The notes beneath the pieces are model-generated. The model had not been told where the DNA came from, made no database searches, and worked only from the letters and a program-made list of their open reading frames with translations. Positions 1-10,898 of a stretch of DNA of 64,000 bases are shown here, one piece after another. Numbering within the stretch: the stretch's first letter is position 1; the number at the start of each line of letters is the position of its first letter. The position numbers and the translations under genes are program-made. Origin of the DNA: Epithemia pelagica (taxonomy: Eukaryota > Bacillariophyta > Bacillariophyceae > Surirellales > Surirellaceae); assembly GCA_946965045.2 (NCBI GenBank), contig OX337235.1, forward strand, positions 992,001 to 1,056,000. The letters are read 5' to 3'.

Positions 1-692
1 GATTCCACCACATTATCAGGCTGCCAAAGTGTAGGTTCGTTGGCGTCCAAAGCCAACAAGACTTGGTCGCCATCGGCGTGGGCTTTCGCCAGCATCTCCG
101 CCAAATCGTCCAGGAAAACCTGTCTGGGATCCACCACTCGGGAGGGAACTTGGGATTCAAAGAAAGCTTGCTGTTGCGACCAAACGGAACCAGGATCACG
201 AGGGTTATACACAGGCCGATAGGCACTCACGATCCGTAATCGCGAGCCATGGTGGCCCCGAAGTTGGACCCACACCCACCGACCGAGGCCGGAAGGATCA
301 CGCCCTGACCCGCAAATGCGCCCGGTGTGACTGTCGCGTACGATAATAGCTGTGCCGCCCGGCTGGTAATTAGTAGTATGCTCTTTGTCGCGGTACCAGG
401 CGACATGAGTCGCGGCCGAGTGAAACCAGGGACGTACAACCTGTGCCAAGTGGTCCGTTTCAGGGACATTGTGCCAGGCTAGGTTCACCTCAGAAAGGCA
501 CATAATATCCACAGAGTAGTCCAATAAAAACGACTGAAGATCAGCATACTTCACGTGGCGAGGAAACGCCGGGAGGCCGGATACATTTTGAGAAACGACA
601 CGCAAAACCGCTTCCGAGGGTGTAGGATCCAGACTATCGCCCCAGGAATCCATCTCTGGCCTTGAGGCGCCGTGGTTGCCCCTTGATGGCAT
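1..692 (-). CDS. LINE ORF2, endonuclease domain (partial)
   Basis: Reading the minus strand from an ATG at 692-690 gives an exonuclease-endonuclease-phosphatase domain that runs off the window. Visible in order: RVVSQNVSGLPAF (family N-terminal strand with the Asn), MCLSEVNLAWH (catalytic Glu), GGTAIIVRD, WVWVQLRG, LRIVSAYRPV, and DQVLLALDANEP, which holds the catalytic Asp and Asn. In LINEs this enzyme nicks the target DNA for target-primed reverse transcription. The frame is open upstream of the ATG and overlaps the end of ORF1, so translation could be coupled to ORF1. The start is a guess; the fold assignment is firm. Confidence 0.8.
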   Translation of the reverse strand, partial: MPSRGNHGASRPEMDSWGDSLDPTPSEAVLRVVSQNVSGLPAFPRHVKYADLQSFLLDYSVDIMCLSEVNLAWHNVPETDHLAQVVRPWFHSAATHVAWYRDKEHTTNYQPGGTAIIVRDSHTGRICGSGRDPSGLGRWVWVQLRGHHGSRLRIVSAYRPVYNPRDPGSVWSQQQAFFESQVPSRVVDPRQVFLDDLAEMLAKAHADGDQVLLALDANEPTLWQPDNVVE

Positions 693-747
693 CCTCTCGG
701 TGTTCCAGGGTGCAAGGGACGGCAGCGCCCGGAACGAGGAGGTGGGA

Positions 748-3556
748 CTAAGGGCCCTGCCCCGTCGCCGTGGAAGGGGCCGACGGGGGAGAGGAATTAG
801 TCGAAGGGGCTGCGGTGAGCTGGGCCAATTGGGCACGTAGTTGTTGGGTTTGAGAATTGTCTGGAAGAGAAGCTAACATTGTTTGAAAGGAGGAGACAAG
901 CGAATTGAGATGAGACACAAGTTGCGTAGGATCAGATGGAGAAGAGAGCGAAGAGGCTGGAGTTATAGTAGTCGCGGAGGGTCCTGGGTCCGGCGGTTCG
1001 TTGGTAAGCGTGGAGCGCGAACCAGCACTAGCAGTCGAAGCAATAGATGTACCTTGCGGAAAGGTAGAGACACTGTCCGCGTCGGCTGCCGCATCGTAGG
1101 GACGGACCAAAGCCTGGGTCAAAGAGGTACCAAGGGTCGAGGCAGGAGTGGCGTCGTCACCAAACCCGGAGCAATCCAGCTCGCTATCACCCGTATCATA
1201 CACCCACCCGTTATAATCGTCGTCGGGGGATTCCACGGACATAGCGGTGGGGTTCCAAACCGCTCCCACTGCCCGATCAAGAGCATCTTTGCTAAAATGG
1301 CAATACAGCGTTTTAGCGAAAAGACGTTCCCGCTCCACGTCGGACAAGTCGGGGCATTCTTGAGCCATGGCCCACCGAAGATATGGAACCAAGGCAATGA
1401 TCATCGCTCTAGCCTCCTCCTCCCGCGACGGATGAAAGGCGAATTGCATCGCGCCTTCGCCCACGTGACTCGGGTCCACCGTATGGAAGAGTTGATGGCC
1501 ATCCGTGCTACTGCGAATTGACATGAGACGCGATCGGAGCGTGTGAGGGGACGATTCTTCTGGCTGATCGATCGAATGCAGCTCCCACGTGCGCATGCCG
1601 CGCATATGGGTACAGAACTGTAACTGCTGCAACCGAAGGGCGGCCACCTTGGTCCTGGTCCGCATGTTCATAACGTCAGAGAGAGGCCAAACGAGGCGCA
1701 TCTTAATTCCTAAAGGAAAATCCGTGGCCGTGCGGGCATATAAATCTGCCAGTCGTCGCTTGGCTTCGCGCTTGTTGGCGCGGCTCACCTCAAAATGCAA
1801 CGCTTTGGCCATCTGGTCGGGAGGGATGGCACCAGCCTGGCCCGTTTGAATGGTGCGCCAGCGCAAGCCCAGCGGAAAGCCCAACGCTTCTTCCAGAACC
1901 CTTTTTAACTCCGGGACGTGGATTGACTGTAGGGAGTACAAACCCCATCCGACAATAGAAGTCGACTCACATTGAAGTTGTCTCTCCCATAAACCGTGGC
2001 GTTCACTTTGGAACCACCACGCCAATTCGGTCTTGAGGGCCGAGAAGGACTTGGTGTGCCCCAAATGAACTGATGGATAGACAAAGCCACCGGCGGGCTT
2101 CGGCAAGGCTCTAGGGAAGTAACGTTTGAGTCCCTCCATCGTCGCCGGTATATCCTCGGGACGGGCCAAGGCCCGCCAACGACGTGTCCCTGATTGTTGG
2201 GTGGTGTTATCCTTATCAGCCCACGGATGAATGACGAGGGTGGAGTCATACTCCCGCAGCTTGGAGAAAAAGGCAACCAACGTGGACCGAAGTTCGGAAT
2301 CAGCCTTGCTCGAGGGTGCTAACTGAAGGCGGAGCTCATACCGGGCCTCAACGGGCCGGGATGGAATCAGTTCCGGACAAAGATACGGATTTGTCTGTTG
2401 GAGAGTCCGACCAAGTGGAGTGCGAGACGGACCGGTCCAACGAGGGGAAAGAATCGTCGTGGGAGGACCAGACGGCTGCCCACCAGGATCCGCCGCAGCA
2501 ACCGGTTGATTGACAAACATTTGGGTGTAAGATCCTTCAGCATTGTCAGTGGCGACGGTGGCATCGTCAGAAATATCCATCCCCGTTATCTCGGTTCCTT
2601 CCACCTGGGGTTCAGTCGCCGCCGTTACACCAGATGCCGCGTCCTCTCGACGTGAACGATCCTGCAAAGATTGAACCTCCGCGTCCAGTTGAGTCCGAAA
2701 GTTTCCGCGGGTGGGTGAGGCCAGAGACGTAGGTTGAGCCGCCGACGAGGAAGAACGACGCCCACGAGCTGAGACCAACTGGGACGGGGCCACTGTCTCG
2801 GCCATCCGGACATCGGCCACCACAGGGGTAGCCATGGGTTGTGGGGCACCAGTAGTGGGCGAAGCGGTATCATCGACAAGGCGAGCTTCCGCCATCGGGA
2901 CATCTGTCGTTTGGGGAGAACGGCCGCGAGACCGAGAGGAAAAAGAACCGCGGCCACCACGGCCACTACCACCAATCGGGGAACCACGTCCCCCTTGACG
3001 CCCACCAGGAGAAGAAGAGGTCGCCCTCCTTGCGGGAGACGCCGAACCCGGGGATTGCACTTGGACCGCCGAGCGCCGATTCGAAGAGTGGCTAGGGGAC
3101 CTGGAGGATTGCGGCCTACCGGCAGGAGCAACAGACGACGAAGGCCCACGACCGGACGACCGAGAGGGTGGGGACCGGGGAGGCCGGACCGCAGCCAGCC
3201 TCCGCATAGGACGTAGGGGAGGACTCCATGATAGGGTCGGTAGGATCTTCCCTGGAAATGCCGTGGGAAGTCGCCATGGTAGAAGGACGAGAGGTGGATC
3301 CTGTCGACGCCAACAACCGAGCGGAACGTCGCGTAGATGCGCCCGACGACGGGGACCGCGGGGTATTCGAGGCCGCTGAGGAGGAGGAAGACCGGGACGA
3401 TGATGAGCGTCCCGCGCCAGGAGGATGACCAGGAGTCGCCGCGAAAAACTGAGTGACATTAGACTGAACCGTAGCAGAAGTGGGAGGATTGGTGGTGGAT
3501 TGAGATCGACCATGGCCGCGAGAGCCAGCATTTGCCGGCGAACCTCGATTGGTCAT
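748..3556 (-). CDS. LINE ORF1, gag-like protein (frame changes inside)
   Basis: The long open frame ends at TAG 750-748 and encodes a Ser/Pro/Arg-rich, probably disordered N-terminal third followed by a globular part (from about 2,380 down; RYELRLQLAP, VHLGHTKSFSALKTELAWWF, GWGLYSLQSI). This resembles the gag-like proteins of diatom and oomycete LINEs, which bind the element RNA. The most natural N-terminus is in another frame, from ATG 3,556 (MTNRGSPANAGSRGHG...NVTQFF). That frame stays sensible to about 3,200-3,170, after which the main frame takes over. The gene therefore needs a +1 shift or has suffered an indel. No CCHC knuckle was found. Confidence 0.65.
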
Positions 3557-3695
3557 CGTCCCACTGGTCTCGTAGAAGTCCACGTAGACGCTAGTAGTAA
3601 AGTACTGTGGCAAAAATAGTAGGCTTACAAAAAAGACTGTCTTCGAAAAAGTAAAGTAGTCATACACAAAACAAGAGTTATTATAAAGAGTATGT

Positions 3696-4532
3696 TCATT
3701 CCACAGTCAAGCTGGTGAAAACGCAAGACTGCCGTTTGGGCAGGTAGCAAGGAGACTCGCTGGTCCCTCTTGCTTCATCGAATCCTTGAGAGAAAAGTCC
3801 CACGGGGGAATTGGAACAGGGAAACCGTTGCATCTCGTGGATCTTGTTACTCTGTCGTTCTTGTTCGGCTTCTTGAACTTGATCTTGCGACAGTCCATTA
3901 ACAATCTCCAAGCGTAACCTTCGTTCCAAGGGAGATAGTCGTTGGGGTGGCGACGACGATGAGAGGGATGTTCGGCGGCGACCATGAGTTTCATACTCAT
4001 CCACGCTGTAAAGCGTGGGGGAAGAATGCCTCCAGTCCAGTGTCAGGGGATATTCTTGAGACGATGTATGATCTCCCAACACCACAGCGTGTTCTTGCAC
4101 GTGGACCGACGAGAATCGGACCGAACGGCCCTTGTTCTTGGACCGTCTGCTGGGAGAAGCAACGCTTGTTGTACAACCGTCGTCACTGACATCCATGGAA
4201 GTCAAGGACAAGGTTTCTTCTTCTTCTTCTTCTTCATCAGAGGAAGATGAGCTAATGACTGAAAATGAATCGTCCACGGCGAAGAGGCAGCCATTGCGTT
4301 GAGGAAGAGTTCGTTTCCGCCCAACACACAACGACGGGGGTGATGTCGTCGTCGTTGGCGGCGGCGACGAAAAAGGACCCGATGGTGATGTATAGGATAC
4401 CATACTCGGTGACTCAGTCACTAGAGGAAAGTCACCCCAGCCAAACGACTCGACCTCATTGTTCGCAGAGCTTGAATGCAAAGGAGGCATTACAACGATT
4501 GGAAAGGTATTCATTGGATCTCGAATGACCAT
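3696..4532 (-). CDS. Diatom-type conserved hypothetical protein
   Basis: A single-exon 278-residue protein of unknown function. It is low in complexity at the N-terminus (Ser/Pro/Thr runs, then an acidic SSSSSDEEEEEEE stretch). It then carries the block VRFSSVHVQEHAVVLGD, PLTLDW and SVDEYE, followed by basic RRR and LSPLERRLRLE. From memory this motif order is characteristic of a large diatom-specific family: F-x-x-V, then LGD-N-P, PLT-x-W, and a charged ERR helix. No enzyme motif, signal peptide or membrane span is visible. The second half of the 42.9-44.7 kb protein carries a related block. The function is not known to me. Confidence 0.6.
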   Translation of the reverse strand: MVIRDPMNTFPIVVMPPLHSSSANNEVESFGWGDFPLVTESPSMVSYTSPSGPFSSPPPTTTTSPPSLCVGRKRTLPQRNGCLFAVDDSFSVISSSSSDEEEEEEETLSLTSMDVSDDGCTTSVASPSRRSKNKGRSVRFSSVHVQEHAVVLGDHTSSQEYPLTLDWRHSSPTLYSVDEYETHGRRRTSLSSSSPPQRLSPLERRLRLEIVNGLSQDQVQEAEQERQSNKIHEMQRFPCSNSPVGLFSQGFDEARGTSESPCYLPKRQSCVFTSLTVE

Positions 4533-6915
4533 TTTGTGGTTTTATGGTTGAAATTTCAGTTTGGGAGGGTGTGTATCGACAAAGCAGATGTTGGATGGAG
4601 CAGCAGCAGATGGTTTGGTAAATTGTGTGTCAACACGAGAGGCCCCACAAAGTGTGATGCAAACAAAAATGTGGTGTGGCTGTGGCGGCTGGCTGCTCGT
4701 TTCCTCGGAGTCTTCCGTCTTCCGTCTGGCCCCGGACACGGACGGGGGAACCATCCCATTCGGGAATCGGCTTCACTGCCTGTTACTGTACAAATATTGT
4801 AGGCGCTCATCTTGGAATGTCCGGCACCTCAGCGGCATGCGCATCTTTCCAATTAATGTCTCTGTTGGAATCCATACGCAATCCAGCGCGCCCATACCAA
4901 AATGACCTGGCATTCGCTGGCGACACGTTCGCATGTTCGGATGGGGAGTTCGGAGTTCTCTTTTCTCTTTTCTGTTTTCTGGCAGGTGTCTGTCCACTGT
5001 CCACTTCAAATCAATGACACCTCAACCAACCACAAACACACACGCACCTGCTTTGGGGACCAAGGATCCGACTGCAACTCCGTCACGCAGAGTTGCGCAG
5101 TCCTATCGTGGATCTTTCGGATACTTCGCAGCTCGCGCTCACGTCGACCGAGCTCCATTGATCTGTTCGTTTTCCTCGTAGCGAGTTCTAAGGTTTCCGT
5201 GGCCCTAAATCTTGGTCTTGTGTGTCCCATTTGGGAGAGCGAGCTGATCCAGGTCCACCTTTATTCTTATGGACTTCCGACTATTGATTGCACAAGATGG
5301 GGATTGCGTCCGGAGGGGACAGACGGGTTCGGTCTATCCGTTCATCTATTCTGTCCAATTCTATCCTCGAATTCCCCACTCTCCCGATTCTCCATCAAGG
5401 AGTTCATGATCGACAAGAGTTCGTTCTCAACAGCCCGAGCACAGTACATCAGTCGGCGAGAACAAGTTCTGACAGTCAAGAGTCAATGACGCATTGCCTA
5501 TATCTTTGATTCCTCTGCAGAGATTTATTGATGATTTTCCCATCCAAGTCAATCATCTCTTGATAATATAGAGCGTAATACAAAGACTCGTCCTACAAGT
5601 ATGCTGTTATCAGCAATCAGTACACCTCGAGTTAGTTACTTCCACTCCTACAACCTATTACCTATTGTCGAAGCTCTACTAGAGCTTTCGATATTCGTAG
5701 GATGTTGTTACAATAATCCATCCCTTCTCTTTTCGCATACGATAGGCTTAGCAACTACCCACTCCAACCTCCAACTCCAAGATCGTTGACAACAACAGAA
5801 AGATGACGAAGGACGAAGGGGAGAGAAAATTGCCGCCGAGAACGTCAAAAGATTCTACTCTTCATCTTGAGCGAATGAAACGATAATAAGCTTTTTATGG
5901 AATTCTGAGTCTCGAGTCGCTAAGAGTTGTTCTTTCCTGACCAGAAGCGAAGAATTGCGGAATCGGACATGGGTATCCAATCCATGATGTCATGTGCCGT
6001 CATTCATTGTCACAAATTCCAATTCTGCATTCTTCACATCATGGACAACACAATTCTGATGTCGAATGGCCTTTTCACCAATTTCTCCTAGAACGCACTA
6101 AGAACACAAGCTCTTTGAATTCTGACCGATCTCGCCTTCATGATGTTACATGATGCATTAGAATTCAGAATCCCCTACGTCTGGCTCGAAGGACTTGCCG
6201 GGACAGGGAGAACATTGTTGAATTTGCACCTTCAAAACGGCCTCATTCCCTGGATTTGTTCTTTTCGGGATACGTCCCATGAACGAGGAACGACGGCAAT
6301 TGATCAACAACTGATGAAAATGCAGCACATTCGGCCTTGTCATCTTTTCTGATTCCATTGGTGCGTTGAAAGTGCATCCTTGCTTCTGCTTCTTCGTTAC
6401 AATAGCCATCAATCATGTTCGCTGAGATGCAATATGTAGACATGGCTGCCCCGGTTGAGAAATTATACCAGGAATGCGAAAAATGCAAGTGCATCTCTTT
6501 GAATATGGCCATCCAATGCCATGGACTCTTGTTGTCCTCTAATTTTGAATGTGGGATGTTCAGTCTCGTCCGATATGCGGCATGAGTCCGGGATGCGCCA
6601 TCGGCTTCCTACAGTCGGGGTGAATTCGTAGCAGACGTGAAAAAGGTGGACCGTAGCTTCCATTCCATATGAGAAAGAGAATGGAATCGTCATGGCAGCG
6701 TCGTCAGTAAATGCGAACAAGTCACTTGTGCAGGAACACAACAAACTCTGAACATGTTGCGACAGGGAGTTTACAATCTAGAAAAGGGGGAAAGGACTCG
6801 TTGGACTCGCGCGCAAGTTTCTAGAGACACCCATACTTTTCAGAGAAACGGACCGCGACACTATTGGACCTGTTCCGGGAGACATATTGTTTACTATCAA
6901 TAGTGAAGAAAAGGC
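4533..6915. other. Intergenic region without a recognisable gene
   Basis: Only short overlapping frames occur here (longest 195 codons on the plus strand, compositionally noisy and without a known motif). The right part contains the 3' flank of fabH. No repeat or RNA gene was recognised. Confidence 0.5.
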
Positions 6916-8227
6916 TTATCCCCACTTGAGAATGGCAGCTCCCCATGATAATCCAGCGCCAAAGCCTGCACATGCGAGTACGTCGCCTTTCTTCACCTTA
7001 CCACTTCGGACAGCTTCGTCCAGCGCCAGAGGGATACTGGCGGCGCTGGTATTGCCGTACTCGGACAGGTTGGTAATCACCTTGTCCATGGAAATGCCCA
7101 ATCGACTCGCTACAGTTTCCATGATACGAATATTGGCTTGGTGCAGCACCAGCCAATCAATCTGATCGACCGTCATGTCGGCCGCATCCAGTGCCTCCTG
7201 TATCACGGTGGGCACTTCACGGGTCGCAAATTTGTAAACTTCTTTGCCGTTCATGGCCAGTTTGTTGTAGGTAGCGCTGCTAAGCGTCGTACCATCGCCT
7301 GGCGTTGCCACTTGGCGAGGTTCACCTTGATATCTGGTGTTGTACGATGAAAGAACAGACAATGGTTAGCTCGACCGTAGATAGCCAGTAAAACAAAAGA
7401 AAATGTCACCTCTAGACAAACAACGAGCGATTCGCACACAACGCCACCAATCGGGACGCATTAGGGACTTACCCACAGTTCAAGTCACCGTAGGAATGTC
7501 CATTGGAGTGCGCCGAGAAACCTAGCAAGCCGTGACTGTCGTCGTCCGTCGATTCCATCACCATGGCGCCGGCGCCGTCACCAAACAAAATGCACGAGTT
7601 TCTGTCATCCCAGTCGACAAATCTCGACAAGGCATCAGCTCCGACCACCAAAGCCTTTTTGCTCATGGTCGATGGTGCGGAAAGGAACTTGCCGGCAGTG
7701 ACAGTTCCAAACAAAAATCCGCTACAGGCGGCGGTCAAATCAAACGCCAGAGCATCCTTGGTGCAACCAAGTTCGGATGCCAAGGACGGTGCATCACCAA
7801 ACATGTCATCGGGAGAGGAAGTCGCGCAGATTACCACATCAATATCTTCGGCGTTCACTCCCGCCATTTCCAGGGCATTCTTTGCCGCTTCAATCTGTAA
7901 ACCACGGAGTGTCTCGCCTTGAACGACCACGTGCCTCTGTGAAATTCCAGTTCGTGTTCTGATCCATTCATCACTTGTCTCCACGACATTTTCAAGATCG
8001 CTATTCGTAATGACAGTTTGAGGAGCAGCGGAACCAATCCCAATTGGCCTACATGACAGACTTCCAGACTTGGCGGCCAGGGCAGTCGTCGTAGTGCCAC
8101 CACCGACTCGTGGTGGTTGGCCTGTGCTGGTTTGTGCAAACGCAGTTCTTCGGGTCTGAACTCCAAATGCGTCTACTGCCACGGACTGCACGATCAACGC
8201 TACGAATAGTTGGGAATTGATTCTCAT
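6916..8227 (-). CDS. fabH: 3-oxoacyl-ACP synthase III (KAS III), plastid-targeted
   Basis: This enzyme starts type II fatty-acid synthesis by condensing acetyl-CoA with malonyl-ACP. There are two exons, 8,227-7,473 and 7,333-6,916, with a 139-nt GTAAGT...AG intron; the join restores [15 protein letters not shown]. The product is 390 residues. The catalytic triad is complete: Cys in [10 protein letters not shown], His in [12 protein letters not shown], Asn in [10 protein letters not shown]. The N-terminus is a hydrophobic signal peptide ending at VDAFG, the diatom A-F cleavage context, then a Ser/Thr-rich transit peptide, so the mature enzyme should be in the plastid stroma. It is divergently placed to a FabB-type KAS, with 523 bp between the start codons. 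ATG 8,227 is chosen because it begins the signal peptide. Confidence 0.93.
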
Positions 8228-8750
8228 GGTCCCAGAACAATTGAATATGGGTTGCCAGTAGCTACGGGGGAGACGTTGGTGTTCATGAGCTTGAGCAGTG
8301 ATGATGATAGGGGGATACCGATAGATCGTCGCGAGGGGAAGTGGTACGGAAGCTGGAGTCGAAGATGGTTTCCACTTCCAGCGTTAAAGGTGTTAACAAT
8401 GAGACTCACTATAAACTACTGACCTCATTTTGTCGTAATATTTGGAACGATTAATTCGATATGTGAGGTCAGTGTAATTGACGATCATATCATTTTCTAG
8501 TCGCAGACGCTGGGATTCAATAAAAACCCGGATTTTGACATCGCACAATCCGGGTATGACGTCAGTGTCGATCCTACAAATGATCCCCAGCGACATCAGC
8601 ATCTCATGTCAAACGACGACGCAAAAAGAAGCCAACCATTGCGAGAACCGACGTTGCTGCTGTAACAACAATTAGAGCGGTGGTGCAGGATTGAAAAAGT
8701 GCAATAGAGACCAGTTGTGACCAAAGATCTCAACAACCGAAATTGAGAAA
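8228..8750. promoter_or_regulatory. Shared divergent upstream region of fabH and fabB
   Basis: The 523 bp between two oppositely oriented start codons must contain both promoters. No TATA box is convincing. A CCGGGTATGACGTCAGTG stretch at about 8,551-8,568 contains a palindromic TGACGTCA, the CRE core bound by bZIP factors, including diatom bZIPs that respond to CO2/cAMP. That functional link is inference only. Confidence 0.4.
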
Positions 8751-10400
8751 ATGAAGAACTTACTCTTGTGGTTCACCGTCACATCGTTTACACAATCACC
8801 CACACAAGTGGCAGGATTTGTTCCACTTACAACAACACGTGATGTATCTGGTAGGTTATATCTGATGAAAGATCGGAATCCCTCAAGGATCCTGTAGAGT
8901 GTGGATTGTCGAAACGAGTTGTTTGGGATTGTGCACCAGAGAGTGCACGAAATTTGCCGTTTTTGAAAGGGGTCGTGTTCTCACTTTTTTATTGAACAAA
9001 CCATCATTTATTCATTCATTCATCCATGTAGGAAACGCGATTGCCCGCCAGACAACCGAACTATGTGCGGAACGTCGCGTTGTGGTAACGGGAATGGGTA
9101 TTGTGAGTTGCCTTGGTAACACACTCGAAGATGTGACCAAGTCGCTTCATGAAGCAAAGAGTGGTCTCACGCATTCGGATGAGTTTGAGGAGCTTGGCAT
9201 CAAGTCACAGGTCCGAGGTAAACCGGATTTGACCGATGATGATATGAAAGAACTCATTCCCAAAGCGAATCTCCGATTCATGGGTAACAATGCACAATAC
9301 GCATACATTGCAATGGATCGCGCATTGCAAGATTCTGGATTGAAACCAGAAGAATACCAAGAAAATTCTAGGGTTGCTGCCATCATTGGACAGGGAGGTA
9401 CCTCAATCCCGGATATCGTGGAAACAGTCGAAGCCGTAAGAGGCGGAGGCAAGCGATGGAAAAACAAAGTCGGACCATTCCGAGTGACGAGAAGTATGGG
9501 ATCAACTTCCTCTGCTGTTCTCGCCACTGCCTTCAAGGTACAGGGGCCTTCATTTTCGATTTCGTCGGCCTGTTCCACAGGAGCGCACTGCATCGGAACT
9601 GGATTTGAGCAAATTCTTCTTGGAAAGAGTGACATTGCCTTGTGTGGAGCAGGTGGGTACCATCAATGAAGGCAGTTGTGCCTTGTTATCTTTCGTTCTC
9701 AAATGTACGCCGTTTTACTTGCACAGGTGAATCCGTTAACTGGGAATTCACAAGTATGTTTGACTGCATGGGTGCCCTCAGTACTTCATACAATGATTCA
9801 CCAGAAACTGCTTCCAGAGCGTTTGACAAAACTCGTGATGGATTTGTCATTGCTGGCGGTGGAGGTGTTGTTGTCTTGGAAGAGCTTGAACATGCCAAAG
9901 CTCGTGGTGCCAAGATATATGCCGAATTGGTTGGTTATGCAGCAAACTCTGATGGATACGACATGGTTGCCCCATCTGGTGTTGGTGGAGAACGATGCAT
10001 GGAAATGGCCATGGCAGATGCTGCACGGAATGCGGCTGATTTGCCCGTCGAGTACATTAACACCCATGGAACCAGTACACCCGTCGGTGATGTTGCCGAA
10101 TTGGGAGCCATCAAGAGGCTGTTCACTGAAAAGGGATACCAACCAAATGTTGGCTCGACCAAGTCACTTTCGGGACATGCATTGGGAGCAGCAGGTGTTC
10201 ACGAGGCGATTTACACGATTCTGATGATGAACAACGACTTTATGGCCGAGTCCGCCAACATTAACGAACTGGTGGATGAAGCGGAAGGCATGAGTATTCT
10301 GACAGAACGCAAGGATGGTGCATTCAAGCGCGCCATGTCGAACTCATTTGGATTTGGTGGCACCAACTGTGCCCTAGTCTTTGATAAGTATGAAGAGTAA
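8751..10400 (+). CDS. fabB: 3-oxoacyl-ACP synthase I (FabB-type), plastid-targeted
   Basis: Elongating beta-ketoacyl-ACP synthase of plastid type II fatty-acid synthesis. Three exons, 8,751-8,850, 9,032-9,652 and 9,727-10,400 (introns of 181 and 74 nt, both GT-AG), give 464 residues. Exon 1 encodes a signal peptide ending VAGFVP, the diatom A-F plastid motif. The mature part follows bacterial FabB closely: [15 protein letters not shown], active Cys in [31 protein letters not shown], active His in [11 protein letters not shown], Lys/His in [14 protein letters not shown], and [14 protein letters not shown]. This is closer to FabB than to the FabF-like KAS I of plants, as far as I can recall. 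The splice joins were chosen because they reconnect conserved blocks in frame ([11 protein letters not shown]). Confidence 0.9.
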
Positions 10401-10898
10401 GAATAAAAAAACTGTTTAGAGCTCTCTATATTCATACACATTTCACCAACTTCGAGTTTATTATACCTCCGTCCTTAGAACGAGGACATTTAGTTGATCA
10501 AGGAGAACGCATCAATACGTCTAAAGTGACCGAACCGAAGATTATTTAGAACCTTACAGGTACGCGAAATCAAGCACAAAAGTGAAGCGTTGGTTGTAAG
10601 TTATAACCAGAAGTCCCATTAATGAAGTTCCCGTGCTTGTGTCTGTCCAAAAAACCTTTCCCATCTTTGAGTTGGTAACACTTCGCCCCTTAAACGATGG
10701 TGTTTACTCGATAATGGAGAAGGTATGAACAAGCTCTGGAACAATCAACGATTCGTTAGAACCATATATAGAGACCCTACTGATGAAGTTCCAGTGCTTC
10801 AGTCCAAAACTCGTTCGAAGTATAGAGTTGAAAATCAAAACTTATAAAAAGCCTGGATATAGTGTTATTACAGTCGCTTCCGTTTTGCTCAGATCCTA
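10401..10898. repeat. Intergenic, with a diverged direct duplication
   Basis: No gene is seen. Two stretches resemble each other: about 10,540-10,660 (TTAGAACC..., TAATGAAGTTCCCGTGCTT, TGTCCAAAA) and about 10,755-10,815 (TTAGAACC..., TGATGAAGTTCCAGTGCTT, AGTCCAAAA). They look like an old local duplication with indels. Confidence 0.35.

Larger units (their letters stand above)
1..3690 (-). mobile_element. Non-LTR (LINE-type) retrotransposon, 5' part
   Basis: Minus-strand element read from about 3,690 down to the window edge. It has a gag-like ORF1 (3,556-748) followed by an overlapping ORF2 that opens with an APE-type endonuclease domain (692-1). This order is the usual LINE layout. Reverse transcriptase would lie beyond position 1 and is not visible. 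No long terminal repeat or poly-A end is seen. The 5' boundary is uncertain; I place it in the AT-rich stretch between ORF1 and the next gene. The region is G+C-richer and uses different codons from the neighbouring host genes, as expected for inserted DNA. Confidence 0.8.

Noticed and set aside
883-1521. 212-codon plus-strand frame, Arg-rich
   Set aside because: Antisense shadow of LINE ORF1, which has the sensible protein and ORF order.
4902-5489. 195-codon plus-strand frame
   Set aside because: No motif, noisy composition, overlapped by other frames; not supported as a gene.
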